This document shows, piece by piece, positions 20,845-29,722 of a DNA stretch of 64,000 nucleotides. The position numbers and the translations under genes are program-made. Each line of letters opens with the position of its first letter. Position 1 is the stretch's first letter. The notes beneath the pieces were generated by a model that was not told where the DNA came from, did no database searches, and saw nothing but the letters and a program-made list of their open reading frames with translations. The stretch comes from Sediminibacillus halophilus (GTDB lineage: Bacteria; Bacillota; Bacilli; Bacillales; Amphibacillaceae), in assembly GCF_900103695.1 (NCBI RefSeq), contig NZ_FNHF01000007.1, positions 113,045-177,044 of the forward strand, in the 5' to 3' direction.

Positions 20845-21987
20845 ATGTCTACTTCTGATAAAGAGACAAAGTTTTCCTTACGTTGGAAACAGCGCATGGA
20901 AGAAGCAAGCACTGTCAGGAAAATCGTTGCTGTAATCCTGTCCTGTTTACTATTGATCATGATAATCGGCTCTATTGCCGGATATTTATACGTCAAGTCT
21001 GCCATGGAACCAGTGGATCCGGATGATGATACGACCACAGATGTAGAAATACCTTTAGGTTCTTCTACTTCCCAAATCGCCGGCATATTGGAAGAAAACG
21101 GCATTATAAGCAACAGTCTTGTATTCCGCTTTTATATTAAATTTAATAATGTGGCAGAGTTTCAGGCGGGAGAGTACGAGTTCTCGCCGTCGATGAGCTT
21201 TGACCAGATTGTGGAGTCATTGCAGACAGGTACACTGGTAAAGGATCCTATTCTTACAATCACAATCCCGGAAGGAAAAACAATTGAAGAAATAGCTTCT
21301 ATATATGCTGAAAAAGCTGGCATTGATCCGGAAGCATTTATAGCCAAGACAGAAGATGCCGAATACTTAGAAAATCTGATTGCTCAACATCCAATGATAT
21401 TGTCGGAGGAGATATTGGATCCGGAAATCAGGTATCCACTGGAAGGCTATCTATTTGCCGCTACCTATGATTTTTATGTGGAAAATCCTACACCGGAAAA
21501 AATTATCGACAAAATGCTGCGAAAGACTGAAAATGTTTTGACGCCATATTTGGATTCCATTTCGGCTAATGATCAGATTGGCTCTGTTCACGAAGCACTG
21601 ACAATGGCATCACTAGTTGAAAAGGAGGCGCAAACAGAAAAAGATCGAAAGATGATAGCGGGAGTGTTTTTCAACCGGATGGCTGAGAATATGAGACTTC
21701 AGACCGATCCGACAGTGCTTTATGCCTTGGGCGAGCATAAATCAAGGGTATTGTTCGAAGACCTTGAGGTTGAGTCGCCTTATAATACCTATCAAGTATC
21801 GGGGCTCCCGGTAGGGCCTATTTCAAACTTTGGAGAGAATTCCCTGCAGTCGGTTCTCAATCCAGAGGATACCAACTATATGTATTTTGTGGCGGCAGAA
21901 GATGGGACGATTTATTACTCGGAAACATTTGAAGAACATCAGCAGTTAACGCAAAAATATTTACACAGGGATGCAGCAGGGGAGTGA
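20845..21987 (+). CDS. mltG: Endolytic peptidoglycan transglycosylase MltG (YrrL)
   Basis: A 380-residue protein with a cytoplasmic basic N-terminus, one membrane helix (~30-52), a LysM-like region and the YceG/MltG catalytic domain outside. The catalytic glutamate is in TMASLVEKEAQTEKDR, followed by IAGVFFNRM and LQTDPTVLYALG. MltG cuts nascent glycan strands and sets their length. TATAAT at ~20816 suggests its own promoter. The stop codon lies inside the terminator stem. Confidence 0.95.
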   Translation: MSTSDKETKFSLRWKQRMEEASTVRKIVAVILSCLLLIMIIGSIAGYLYVKSAMEPVDPDDDTTTDVEIPLGSSTSQIAGILEENGIISNSLVFRFYIKFNNVAEFQAGEYEFSPSMSFDQIVESLQTGTLVKDPILTITIPEGKTIEEIASIYAEKAGIDPEAFIAKTEDAEYLENLIAQHPMILSEEILDPEIRYPLEGYLFAATYDFYVENPTPEKIIDKMLRKTENVLTPYLDSISANDQIGSVHEALTMASLVEKEAQTEKDRKMIAGVFFNRMAENMRLQTDPTVLYALGEHKSRVLFEDLEVESPYNTYQVSGLPVGPISNFGENSLQSVLNPEDTNYMYFVAAEDGTIYYSETFEEHQQLTQKYLHRDAAGE

Positions 21988-22017
21988 AGGTAAAAATTCG
22001 CATTCCCTGCTTTTTTT
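21976..22017 (+). terminator. Terminator overlapping the mltG stop codon
   Basis: GCAGGGGA (21976-21983) pairs with TTCCCTGC (22003-22010), followed by seven Ts. The 5' arm uses the last mltG codons and the TGA stop lies in the loop side. Confidence 0.85.
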
Positions 22018-22134
22018 GTGTTAAAATAATAGGGTTGTAAAAATTGTTCAAAGGTCTTGTAAAGCCCTGTTATGAACAATCCATTTGAAAAACAAGCGGA
22101 CTTTTGACATAAGAAATTGACGGAGGTTGCAAAA

Positions 22135-22770
22135 GTGGATGATCAATTAGAACAATACTTAATGGGGACTGTCCCAGCTGTGCCAAAGTGGGCTGCAAAA
22201 CTTGAAGCATATGCGCAAGCGCATCGCATACCGATAATGGAGCCGCTAGGCATTCAGTTTTTGATGCAATTGATCCGCATTCATAAGCCTGCAAAAATAC
22301 TCGAAATCGGGACGGCTATCGGTTATTCTGCACTCAGAATGCTGGAAGCATATCCTGCTGCGCAGATTTTGACAATTGAAAGAGATGAACAGCGTTATCA
22401 GGAAGCAGTCAATAATATTGAAGCTCAGGATAAACAAAACCAAATCCAGGTAATTTTGGGAGATGCCTTAGAAGTAGTAGAGCAGGTAAATAATAACGGA
22501 CGCTATGATATGCTGTTTATTGATGCAGCCAAAGGTCAGTATCAGCGTTTTTTCGAAATCTACAGCAAGCAGTTGAGTCAGGATGCGGTTATCGTTTCCG
22601 ATAATGTTCTGTTTAGAGGTATGGTTGCTTCGGAATCCGACCAAAAAGACAGGCTTAACAAACTTGCAGGAAAAGTGCGCAGTTATAATGAATGGCTTGT
22701 CCATCATCCCGACTTTTATACGACCATTATTCCGGTTGGTGACGGGATCGCTGTCAGTGTTAGAAGATGA
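22135..22770 (+). CDS. trmR: tRNA 5-hydroxyuridine O-methyltransferase (YrrM/TrmR-like)
   Basis: A class I SAM-dependent O-methyltransferase of 211 residues. The SAM motif is ILEIGTAIGYSALRM and the metal/substrate residues are in MLFIDAAKGQYQRF and DAVIVSDNVLFRG. B. subtilis TrmR makes 5-methoxyuridine at tRNA position 34. The GTG at 22135, 8 bases after CGGAGG, starts a protein that aligns with YrrM. In B. subtilis two U32-peptidase-family genes follow; here udk comes at once. Confidence 0.9.
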   Translation: MDDQLEQYLMGTVPAVPKWAAKLEAYAQAHRIPIMEPLGIQFLMQLIRIHKPAKILEIGTAIGYSALRMLEAYPAAQILTIERDEQRYQEAVNNIEAQDKQNQIQVILGDALEVVEQVNNNGRYDMLFIDAAKGQYQRFFEIYSKQLSQDAVIVSDNVLFRGMVASESDQKDRLNKLAGKVRSYNEWLVHHPDFYTTIIPVGDGIAVSVRR

Positions 22771-22794
22771 AAGGAAAAAGGAGAGCTAGGTAGT

Positions 22795-23418
22795 ATGTCG
22801 AACAAACCCGTAGTTATTGGTGTTGCCGGGGGCAGCGGATCTGGAAAAACCTCTGTAACCAGGTCAATCAGCCAGCGGTTTACAGATAAGACCATTTTAG
22901 TCATAGAACAGGATTATTATTATAAAGATCAAGCCCATCTTCCGTATGAAGAACGCTTGAATACCAATTATGATCATCCATTGGCCTTCGATAACGATTT
23001 ATTGATAGAACATGTAAAAACACTACTGGCACAAAAACCTGTCAACAAACCTGTTTACGACTATACTCGTCATACCCGTTCGGAGGAAGTGGTACGTGTC
23101 GAACCCAAAGATGTCATCATTTTAGAAGGGATTTTGATTCTGGAAGACCAACGCCTGCTTGATTTAATGGACATCAAAGTGTTTGTTGATACGGATGCAG
23201 ATGTGCGGATTATCAGACGGCTGCTTCGGGATATCAAGGAACGTGGGCGTACAATCGATTCTGTTATCGATCAATACATCAATGTAGTCCGGCCCATGCA
23301 TCTGCAGTTTGTCGAACCGACGAAACGCTATGCAGATATTATTATCCCTGAGGGTGGACAAAACCATGTAGCCATCGATTTGATGGCAACTAAAATACAA
23401 ACGATTCTGAACCGGTAA
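22795..23418 (+). CDS. udk: Uridine kinase
   Basis: A 207-residue P-loop kinase that phosphorylates uridine and cytidine to UMP and CMP. Walker A is GGSGSGKTS (residues 12-20), with the substrate region [12 protein letters not shown] and DYTRHTR, and the lid arginines [15 protein letters not shown]. The length is normal. RBS AAGGAGAG precedes the ATG. Confidence 0.97.
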   Translation: MSNKPVVIGVAGGSGSGKTSVTRSISQRFTDKTILVIEQDYYYKDQAHLPYEERLNTNYDHPLAFDNDLLIEHVKTLLAQKPVNKPVYDYTRHTRSEEVVRVEPKDVIILEGILILEDQRLLDLMDIKVFVDTDADVRIIRRLLRDIKERGRTIDSVIDQYINVVRPMHLQFVEPTKRYADIIIPEGGQNHVAIDLMATKIQTILNR

Positions 23419-23498
23419 ATTTTTCCGTCCATAAGTAAAAACTATTGAAAAATTAGATAAAATCTGCCATAGTATTGGATATAGTCAAACTGAAAACG

Positions 23499-23570
23499 GG
23501 AACATGGACTTGAGCGCACAAATGTGCTGCTCATTTTTATAGAAGGACAAGGTTCTTTTCCCGCCCCGAT
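23499..23570 (+). other. Hairpin-forming segment between udk and greA
   Basis: CGGGAAC near 23499 can pair with GGTTCTTTTCCCG ending ~23566, enclosing GAGCGCACA/TGTGCTGCTC. It could be a short structured RNA or a leader, but there is no T-run terminator and no family I recognise. The rest of the 300-base gap holds the likely greA promoter region (TATACT/TATAAA around 23630-23645). Confidence 0.35.
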
Positions 23571-23722
23571 TACCAAAATGGTGACCAGCAATGTGAAACT
23601 TCACCGATTTAATTTATCATGTTTTTGTTGTATACTATATAAACTATATATACCCCAGATAAAAGAAGACTTGGAATAATCGGGAATTTGATATTATTGT
23701 TGGAATCAAAGGAGTGTGTCAA

Positions 23723-24199
23723 ATGGCTGCAGAAAAAAGTTTTTACATGACCAATGAGGGTAAGCAGAAATTAGAAGATGAATTAGAATACCTTAAAACG
23801 GAAAAAAGACAAGAAGTTGTAGAAAGAATAAAAATAGCCAGAGGGTTCGGCGATCTTTCCGAGAACTCTGAATATGATGCTGCAAAAGATGAGCAGGCTT
23901 TTGTAGAATCCCGTATCGCTACGGTGGAAAACATGATTCGGAATGCAGTAATTATCGAAAACGATAACGATAATCCAAATGTGGTGAATTTAGGGAAATC
24001 CGTGACGTTTAAAGAACTTCCTGACGGTGACGAAGAAAGTTATCAAATTGTCGGTAGTGCGGAAGCAGATCCGTTCGAAGGGAAAATTTCGAACGATTCA
24101 CCAATCGCAAAATCACTGATAGGACGTGAAATAGGCGAAAAGGTAACTGTACCGACACCAGGCGGGGATATGGAAGTGGAAATCCTTAGCGTTGAATAA
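23723..24199 (+). CDS. greA: Transcription elongation factor GreA
   Basis: GreA reactivates backtracked RNA polymerase. The 158-residue product has the N-terminal coiled coil with the acidic tip ([17 protein letters not shown]) and the C-terminal FKBP-like domain ending [16 protein letters not shown]. The ATG at 23723 follows AAAGGAG; an in-frame GTG three codons earlier is less likely. Confidence 0.98.
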   Translation: MAAEKSFYMTNEGKQKLEDELEYLKTEKRQEVVERIKIARGFGDLSENSEYDAAKDEQAFVESRIATVENMIRNAVIIENDNDNPNVVNLGKSVTFKELPDGDEESYQIVGSAEADPFEGKISNDSPIAKSLIGREIGEKVTVPTPGGDMEVEILSVE

Positions 24200-24237
24200 G
24201 GAATAGTTATATAGTGACTTGGACAAAACCAGTAAAC

Positions 24238-24275
24238 AAAGCAAAAACCGAACGAATTCGTTCGGTTTTTGCTTT
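24238..24275 (+). terminator. Terminator after greA
   Basis: Near-perfect palindrome AAGCAAAAACCGAACGAA/TTCGTTCGGTTTTTGCTT. It is symmetric and could stop transcription from either side. Confidence 0.92.
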
Positions 24276-24612
24276 GTGGTAAGAATTGAATCATAGGAAT
24301 TGAGTCAATGCTGAATACGGTGGTGAACCATGTCCGAATGAGCATTTGTTCGCAAAAAGTGAGTTCATTTCCTCTATGGCCGGATGGAAACCGCTGCTTC
24401 TGTGGAATGAGCTTTTCGTTAAAGAAATGGCGGGGTGAAAAACCACTCTCCTACAGTTGACAGGAATCAAAAGGTATTGAATGGAACTCTACAGCTTCAG
24501 TGCCTAACCCCTTGAGGTTTTGAGGCAATCCTCTATATGGAAAGAAGAACTAGTCCACCGCTTATTTGACCTCACAGGTGTTGTACACAAGATGCTTGGA
24601 TATTTTCCTATT
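24276..24612. other. Intergenic region with no identified feature
   Basis: I see no supported gene, RNA or clear repeat copy in these ~340 bases. A 48-codon frame from 24309 lacks a ribosome site. Confidence 0.5.
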
Positions 24613-24645
24613 CAAAAAAATCATCAGCAGTTTTCTATGCTGATG
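24613..24645 (-). terminator. Terminator of the small minus-strand gene
   Basis: CATCAGCA (24622-24629) pairs with TGCTGATG (24638-24645); read on the minus strand the hairpin is followed by seven Ts. Confidence 0.85.
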
Positions 24646-24725
24646 AATGTTTTGGACAGCCCCTTAATTTTGTTGCTGGTTCGTTATCGTTGAGAACGGA
24701 GTCCATATCCTTTTCAAGAACTTGT

Positions 24726-24980
24726 TCACTTCAATTCTGAAAGTACTTTTCTGTGCTTGCAAGGATAGTAGGGAAGAAACACTTTTCTGATAAAATCCTC
24801 CTTTTTCAAGGAAATCAGGAACTCGAAGACGACCAATTCTTCCACTTCAGCAAATTGAACCTCTGTGCCATCTAAAAAGAAAATGGAAAACAGATTTTGT
24901 TCTTTATCATAACCGACTTCATTGAAGGTGGTTATCCCCCAAAGCTGCTGATCGAACTTGGTAATTTTCAATAGCATCAT
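24726..24980 (-). CDS. Hypothetical protein, 84 residues
   Basis: I do not recognise this protein. It is soluble, with alternating hydrophobic residues suggesting beta strands (GITTFNEVGYDKEQNLFSIF, FLDGTEVQFAEVEEL) and a basic C-terminus with one cysteine. Support for a real gene is an AAGGGG ribosome site and a dedicated terminator about 80 bases after the stop. The start is ATG at 24980 (ATGATG) or a TTG three codons in, which sits better relative to the AAGGGG. It is the only minus-strand gene between greA and yrrS. Confidence 0.6.
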   Translation of the reverse strand: MMLLKITKFDQQLWGITTFNEVGYDKEQNLFSIFFLDGTEVQFAEVEELVVFEFLISLKKEDFIRKVFLPYYPCKHRKVLSELK

Positions 24981-25152
24981 CCCCTTCTGAACTCGCTGTT
25001 TTATTAGTTAGATGTTTATGCACGGACTCCTTCCTATATGCCAAAAGTAGAAGAAGTTCGACAAAAATAATCTGGCGGGAAGGTTAGAATGATTTTGTCC
25101 AATTCAAAATACCATAGTATAATAGCAGATAGATGGAAAAGGAGGTACTTTC

Positions 25153-25848
25153 ATGTCAGATGATTTTCATTCACCATCCAGGGTGAATCGTTTTGAAAAA
25201 AGAAGAAAAGGCACAAAAGCGATAACTTTCCTTCTAATTGCCGGCGGAATACTGATCCTTGTTTTGATTGGTTTCTTTCTGTTCGGCGGTGGGGATGAAG
25301 ATAATGCCACAAATAACAATGAAAACCAAGAAGTATCGCCTGAAAAGGAGCAGGATTCTGCTGCTGAGGTGGGAGAAGACGACAAGAACGAAAATGAGGA
25401 CACGGCGGATGGAGCGAATCAGCCGGATTCCGAAACAAGCGAAGAAGAAGAAACGGAACCCAATGAAAATGATACGGGACAAGAGGCAGAAAAAGAAACG
25501 GTTGATTCAAGCGGAGACAGTAATGTAAAAGAAGCGTACACAGCAGATTGGAAACCGGTAGGTACGAAACAGCAGGGGACACATCAAACGACGTTCGAAG
25601 AAGGTACACAGGATTGGGAAGAAATGATGGAAGCCATTGAATTGGCGACGGATTTACCAAGCAGCAACCGAGTTGTCTGGTGGGTCGAAAGAGGAAGTGC
25701 CGACCAACAAGTTATTGCCACCGTTTCCGATAGTGACGAGACAGAAACATACCGGACATACCTAACTTGGGTAGAAAACGAGGGCTGGAAACCAACCAAG
25801 GTGGAAGTGTTAAAAGAAAATGATCAAAAATACCGTTTTGAACAATAA
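25153..25848 (+). CDS. yrrS: DUF1510 family membrane-anchored protein YrrS
   Basis: A 231-residue protein: basic cytoplasmic N-terminus, one membrane helix (~22-45), a long acidic low-complexity linker (~46-120, rich in E, D, N) and a C-terminal DUF1510 domain beginning near AYTADWKPVGT. In B. subtilis yrrS is paired with the penicillin-binding protein gene pbpI (yrrR), which is absent here. Function unknown, outside-facing. AAAGGAGG precedes the ATG. Confidence 0.92.
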   Translation: MSDDFHSPSRVNRFEKRRKGTKAITFLLIAGGILILVLIGFFLFGGGDEDNATNNNENQEVSPEKEQDSAAEVGEDDKNENEDTADGANQPDSETSEEEETEPNENDTGQEAEKETVDSSGDSNVKEAYTADWKPVGTKQQGTHQTTFEEGTQDWEEMMEAIELATDLPSSNRVVWWVERGSADQQVIATVSDSDETETYRTYLTWVENEGWKPTKVEVLKENDQKYRFEQ

Positions 25849-25878
25849 CAGGAACAATGTTACAGGAGGAAATAGACT

Positions 25879-26571
25879 ATGACAATTGCCATTATCGGAG
25901 CAATGGACGAAGAAGTGCAACTTTTGAAGGGGAAAATGGACGTTACTGATACGATTAAGGCAGCAGGGTGTACATTTGTAAAGGGGACACTGAAAAATCG
26001 TGAGGTCGTCTTACTTCAATCGGGCATAGGAAAAGTAAATGCCGCGATGGCAGCAACGATTCTTCATGAGAGGTTTGCGCCCACTCATGTCATCAACACG
26101 GGCTCTGCAGGTGGATTCAATCAGGAACTAGAGGTGGGGGATATTGTCATATCGACTTCTGTTACGCACCACGATGTAGATGTTACGGCATTTGATTATG
26201 AATATGGACAGGTTCCAGGAATGCCTCCTAAATATGAAGCGGACGAACAATTAGTAGAGTTAGCGATCCAGGCAGCAAATGGACTTGACGATCTTCAGGC
26301 GAAAAAGGGATTGATTGCTACTAGTGATTCATTTATGCAAGATGAAGAACGTGTGGCATTTGCCAGGGACAAGTTTCCTGATATGATTGCGGCAGAAATG
26401 GAAGCAGCAGCAATAGCTCAAGTAGCTTACAATTATCAGGTGCCTTTTGTCGTCATTCGTGCTTTGTCTGACATAGCAGGAAAGGAATCTTCCGTGTCCT
26501 TCGATGCTTTTTTAGAAAAAGCAGCTGCAAATGCCGCAAATTTGATCATCGATATAGTAGAAAAAATCTGA
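25879..26571 (+). CDS. mtnN: 5'-methylthioadenosine/S-adenosylhomocysteine nucleosidase
   Basis: MtnN cleaves adenine from SAH and MTA, recycling methyl-cycle by-products. The 230-residue product has the catalytic glutamate region [10 protein letters not shown] at the start, NTGSAGGFN, and the catalytic aspartate in [12 protein letters not shown]. It follows yrrS by 30 bases. In B. subtilis the gene is in yrrT-mtnN-mccA-mccB-yrhC; here only mtnN and the yrhC-like gene remain. Confidence 0.97.
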   Translation: MTIAIIGAMDEEVQLLKGKMDVTDTIKAAGCTFVKGTLKNREVVLLQSGIGKVNAAMAATILHERFAPTHVINTGSAGGFNQELEVGDIVISTSVTHHDVDVTAFDYEYGQVPGMPPKYEADEQLVELAIQAANGLDDLQAKKGLIATSDSFMQDEERVAFARDKFPDMIAAEMEAAAIAQVAYNYQVPFVVIRALSDIAGKESSVSFDAFLEKAAANAANLIIDIVEKI

Positions 26572-26666
26572 GCTTTTCCATCAATTACCTTCCTGGCAAA
26601 CTGTGATTCTATGTTATAGTACAAGTAGAATCGCTTTTTGTTCAATAGGAAGGAGGAAAGCAGCTT

Positions 26667-26906
26667 ATGAAGCAGCAGGAAGCTAAACTCATCGAGGAGC
26701 GTATTGAAGACTTTGGTCGTTTCTTGGTGACACTGTTGATGCTTAGTGCTTTTTTCTATTTAGGGATGATTATTAATTACTATCTTGAGCCGATGGATAA
26801 TGGCGGCCTTTTGCCGACTATATTGATCCTAACCATTATGGCTGCTGGTTGGATTGCTGTCTTGTTGAAAAAGTGGCAGCGTGATTTAAATAGTTTAATG
26901 GAATGA
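26667..26906 (+). CDS. yrhC: YrhC-like small membrane protein
   Basis: A 79-residue protein with two membrane helices (~18-36 and ~48-66) and charged ends. Size, topology and place after mtnN match the YrhC family of B. subtilis, the last gene of the methionine-to-cysteine operon. Function unknown. AGGAAGGAGG precedes the ATG. Confidence 0.82.
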   Translation: MKQQEAKLIEERIEDFGRFLVTLLMLSAFFYLGMIINYYLEPMDNGGLLPTILILTIMAAGWIAVLLKKWQRDLNSLME

Positions 26907-26910
26907 TACA

Positions 26911-26962
26911 AACCGCATGGTATTCACTGACTGGAAAAGTCATTTAATGCCATGCGGTTTTT
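26911..26962 (+). terminator. Terminator after yrhC
   Basis: AACCGCATGG (26911-26920) pairs with CCATGCGGTT (26950-26959), with a TGAC/GTCA hairpin nested inside, followed by Ts. Confidence 0.87.
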
Positions 26963-27080
26963 CAATGTTAATTAGAGAGATGAGGATACTCGCCTTTTAA
27001 GGGATAGGCTGAAGTATTTGTTTTTCCTGTTACTCTCTTTGTATCTCTTATGTTTTAGGGATATATCGGTATTCTCTGTT

Positions 27081-27785
27081 TTATGTGCCTCTTTCCTTAC
27101 GGTAATACTCATGAAAGACTTTCATTAGAGCACGTTTTTCAATTCTGGATACATAACTCCGAGAAATTTTCAGCTTCTTGGCAATTTCGCGCTGTGTTAA
27201 TTCTTTGGTATTATTTAGACCGTATCGATTGATCACTACTTCCTTTTCTCTCTCATCCAGTATTCCAAGGTATTCCTTGATTTTTTCCACTTCCATATTC
27301 AATTGGATATATTCTATCAAATCTTCATTTTCTGCTTCCAAAATGTCAATCAGACTGATTTCATTTCCCTCTTTGTCCTGGCCGATTGGATCGTGGAGAG
27401 ACACATCTTTTTTGGTTTTCTTCAAAGCGCGTAAATGCATAAGTATTTCGTTTTCTATACACCTTGCAGCGTAAGTGGCCAACTTTGTTCCCTTCCCGAC
27501 TGAAAAACTTTCAATTCCTTTAATCAATCCAATTGTTCCGATAGAAATCAAATCCTCCGTGTCTTCTCCGGTATTTTCAAATTTTTTTACTATGTGCGCG
27601 ACCAGGCGCAAATTATGTTCGATCAACATATCCCTGGCGTGCTGGTCGCCCTCTTGCATTTTTTCAATATATAATGCTTCTTCTTTAGCAGAGAGTGGTT
27701 GAGGAAAAGCATGGTTTTTAACATAGGATACAAAGAACAGTGTTTCTTTGATGAGATATGCCAACGCACTTATTATACCCGACAA
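27081..27785 (-). CDS. sigK: Sporulation sigma factor SigK (pro-sigma-K)
   Basis: The mother-cell late sigma factor. A hydrophobic pro-sequence of 20 residues ends LFFVS, followed by [11 protein letters not shown], where the SpoIVFB protease cuts in B. subtilis. Then region 2 ([28 protein letters not shown]) and region 4 ([22 protein letters not shown]). The gene is continuous, with no skin-type interruption. I chose the TTG at 27785; the TTG two codons earlier is too close to GGAGG. Confidence 0.97.
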   Translation of the reverse strand: MSGIISALAYLIKETLFFVSYVKNHAFPQPLSAKEEALYIEKMQEGDQHARDMLIEHNLRLVAHIVKKFENTGEDTEDLISIGTIGLIKGIESFSVGKGTKLATYAARCIENEILMHLRALKKTKKDVSLHDPIGQDKEGNEISLIDILEAENEDLIEYIQLNMEVEKIKEYLGILDEREKEVVINRYGLNNTKELTQREIAKKLKISRSYVSRIEKRALMKVFHEYYRKERGT

Positions 27786-27989
27786 AAACAAGCACCTCCG
27801 TTAGAGTGGGCTATAGCCTATATCTTCACTCTATGTGCGGTTGTTGGAAATTGTGCCTGTCTGCCGGTGAAACATTTATTAATCTGCTTCGCGAGTTAAT
27901 GAAGGGTACAAAGCCCGCATTAAAAAAAAATACGAAAAGAGTAATTACTGCACAAAAAATTGTTAACTGCAACATAGTTTGAATGCGTG

Positions 27990-28457
27990 TTCCTAACTTT
28001 ACTTTATTGAGTTGGAGTTCGGCGCTGCGGAAATACCCTGCGCATTCCGCGGGCGGCTGGTAAGCTTCCTCAAGCTAAAGCTCTGCGGGATCTCACCGAG
28101 GCCTTTCCTCCCGCAGGAGTCTCCGGGTATTTCCGCAGCTAGGAATAGCTTCCTATTTATAAATTGTACTAGACATATTCTCTTGAATTACTTTGTACTG
28201 CATGTAGTTAGAAAAACAAAGCAGAAAGTCCAATAGAAAGAGTAAAGCAAGCGATAATCAGCATGCCTCTTAGCACAGGGAGCATACACAGACTCCTGCG
28301 GGAAAAGCGCGAGCTGAAGATCCACTTGGTAAAGCGGTTTTCTTTACCAAGTTAGCTGAAGCCGTGCCCGCGGAAAGCGAAGTATGCTACCGAAGCGGTG
28401 GTTTACAACCTTTTTTAATAGCAATGGAACTTCTCATTACAGTTACTGCGCAGTTTA
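27990..28457 (-). repeat. Composite interspersed repeat, short version
   Basis: Two palindromic modules. The first has a perfect 15-base outer arm GCTGCGGAAATACCC (28024-28038)/GGGTATTTCCGCAGC (28125-28139), with CTGCGGGA/TCCCGCAG nested inside. The second (28285-28405) carries CACTTGGTAAAGC and the GCCGTGCCCGCGGAAAGCG motif. The far end is ACTGCGCAGT near 28447. It is in opposite orientation to the copy at 39.8-40.5 kb and lacks ~100-250 bases of its centre. It fills most of the 780-base gap between sigK and the Mrp operon. Confidence 0.88.
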
Positions 28458-28503
28458 TATTTACTGTGTATAAGGAGCTCCCTTTTTGGAAACTGGATAA
28501 ATG

Positions 28504-28536
28504 AAAAAACCATCAGCAAATAGCTTATGCTGATGA
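28504..28536 (-). terminator. Terminator of the Mrp operon
   Basis: CATCAGCA (28511-28518)/TGCTGATG (28528-28535); on the minus strand the hairpin is followed by GGTTTTTT. Confidence 0.88.
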
Positions 28537-28568
28537 TTTCCTCCACAGGTATTTTAATTACTTTTTCG

Positions 28569-28925
28569 TTATTTCATATGGTCTGGATTTTCTTTCGCTC
28601 TGATGGCTTCCGTATAATCATCGCGTACTTTGTCCCCCCATGGTTTAACGCCGCTGCGATGGGCCGCCCTGGAAATCATATGACCTGATACCGGGACGGT
28701 CAAAAGTACAAACAACAAACCTAAAATCAACTTTCCGCTAAATATGCCGTGCTCGACATACAGAAACAGAAAAGCTCCAATCATAATTCCGGCTATGCCT
28801 AACGTCGATGCTTTGGTAGCAGCATGCATTCTTGTATAGACATCAGGGAAGCGCAGCAATCCAATGGACGTCGAAAAAATGAAAAATGTACCAACCAGCA
28901 AACATATCGAAATCAGAATATCCAT
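28569..28925 (-). CDS. mrpG: Na+/H+ antiporter subunit MrpG
   Basis: A small Mrp/Mnh G subunit with three membrane helices; the family motif LLRFPDVYTRMHAATKA follows the first helix, and VPVSGHMISRAAHRSG lies after the third. Start is uncertain: the ATG at 28925 clears the mrpF stop, while a TTG or GTG up to 12 codons earlier (28952/28961) overlaps mrpF and lies nearer an AAAGGG site. Part of the multi-subunit cation/proton antiporter. Confidence 0.93.
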   Translation of the reverse strand: MDILISICLLVGTFFIFSTSIGLLRFPDVYTRMHAATKASTLGIAGIMIGAFLFLYVEHGIFSGKLILGLLFVLLTVPVSGHMISRAAHRSGVKPWGDKVRDDYTEAIRAKENPDHMK

Positions 28926-28932
28926 GAAGATA

Positions 28933-29238
28933 TCAACGCTCGTCCCTGTCAATGATAACACCCTTTTCTATGAATTTTGCCAATGCAATCGTACCAATAA
29001 ATAGTAAGATACCAATCAACAATACAATATCATTTAATTTGGTTGTAACAAGCAATATGGCAATCAGACCTACCAGAGCCATCAAATTAATTCCAATCGC
29101 ATCCAAGGCTACAGCGCGATCCGGATTTGTCGGCCCTTTAATCGCACGAATCATTAACAAGATCAGTGAAACAGAGGTTGCTACTAAACATATATACGTG
29201 ACAATTTCTGTAATATAGTAAAAATCGGTAGATGTCAT
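28933..29238 (-). CDS. mrpF: Na+/H+ antiporter subunit MrpF
   Basis: A 101-residue subunit with three membrane helices and the conserved RAIKGPTNPDRAVALDAIG loop after the first helix. One base separates it from mrpE. MrpF helps assemble the antiporter in the cytoplasmic membrane. Confidence 0.95.
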   Translation of the reverse strand: MTSTDFYYITEIVTYICLVATSVSLILLMIRAIKGPTNPDRAVALDAIGINLMALVGLIAILLVTTKLNDIVLLIGILLFIGTIALAKFIEKGVIIDRDER

Positions 29239-29239
29239 A

Positions 29240-29716
29240 TCATCTGGTCACCTCCATAATCGCTTTTTCAAAACTGTCCTTGATTTCCTGGATGGATTCC
29301 TGGGTATCGTCTATATGCATCGCATGGATATAAATCAAACTGTTATCGTCGGAAACAGCGATCGAAAGGGTTCCAGGAGTGAGAGAAATCAGGTTCGCAA
29401 GCAGCGTGATTTCCCAATCACTTTTCAGTTCTGTCGGCAATGCAAATATACCTGGTGTGATATCCAACTTTGGTTTGTAAACCAGTTTGACAATCTGCAG
29501 ATTGGAAAGGATCAGCTCTTTGGTAAACAAAAGCATTAACTTCAATACTTTAACCACCCGTTGCATATAAAATGCGTCGGGGATAAAGCGCTGTAGAACC
29601 AGTAAGAGCAGGATACCAATCAAATAACCGCCAAAAAATGTTGAGAACGTGTAACTTTCACTCATGAACATCCACATTACTGCGATCAAAATGTTTAGTA
29701 AAATTTGAAAAGGCAT
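29240..29716 (-). CDS. mrpE: Na+/H+ antiporter subunit MrpE
   Basis: A 158-residue subunit: N-terminal membrane helices (FQILLNILIAVMWMFM, then GGYLIGILLLLVLQRF) and a cytosolic C-terminal domain with the family stretch LLANLISLTPGTLSIAVSDD. It lies 6 bases from mrpD and is needed for full antiport in other species. Confidence 0.95.
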   Translation of the reverse strand: MPFQILLNILIAVMWMFMSESYTFSTFFGGYLIGILLLLVLQRFIPDAFYMQRVVKVLKLMLLFTKELILSNLQIVKLVYKPKLDITPGIFALPTELKSDWEITLLANLISLTPGTLSIAVSDDNSLIYIHAMHIDDTQESIQEIKDSFEKAIMEVTR

Positions 29717-29722
29717 ATAGGT

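Noticed and set aside
24309..24455. 48-codon frame after greA
   Set aside because: No ribosome site, odd composition, no likeness to a known protein.
28012..28236. Frame giving a protein with IPCAFRGRLVSFLKLKLCGI, and a similar one at 63608-63844
   Set aside because: The two match only because they translate the same palindromic repeat. There is no ribosome site and the peptide follows the hairpin arms.
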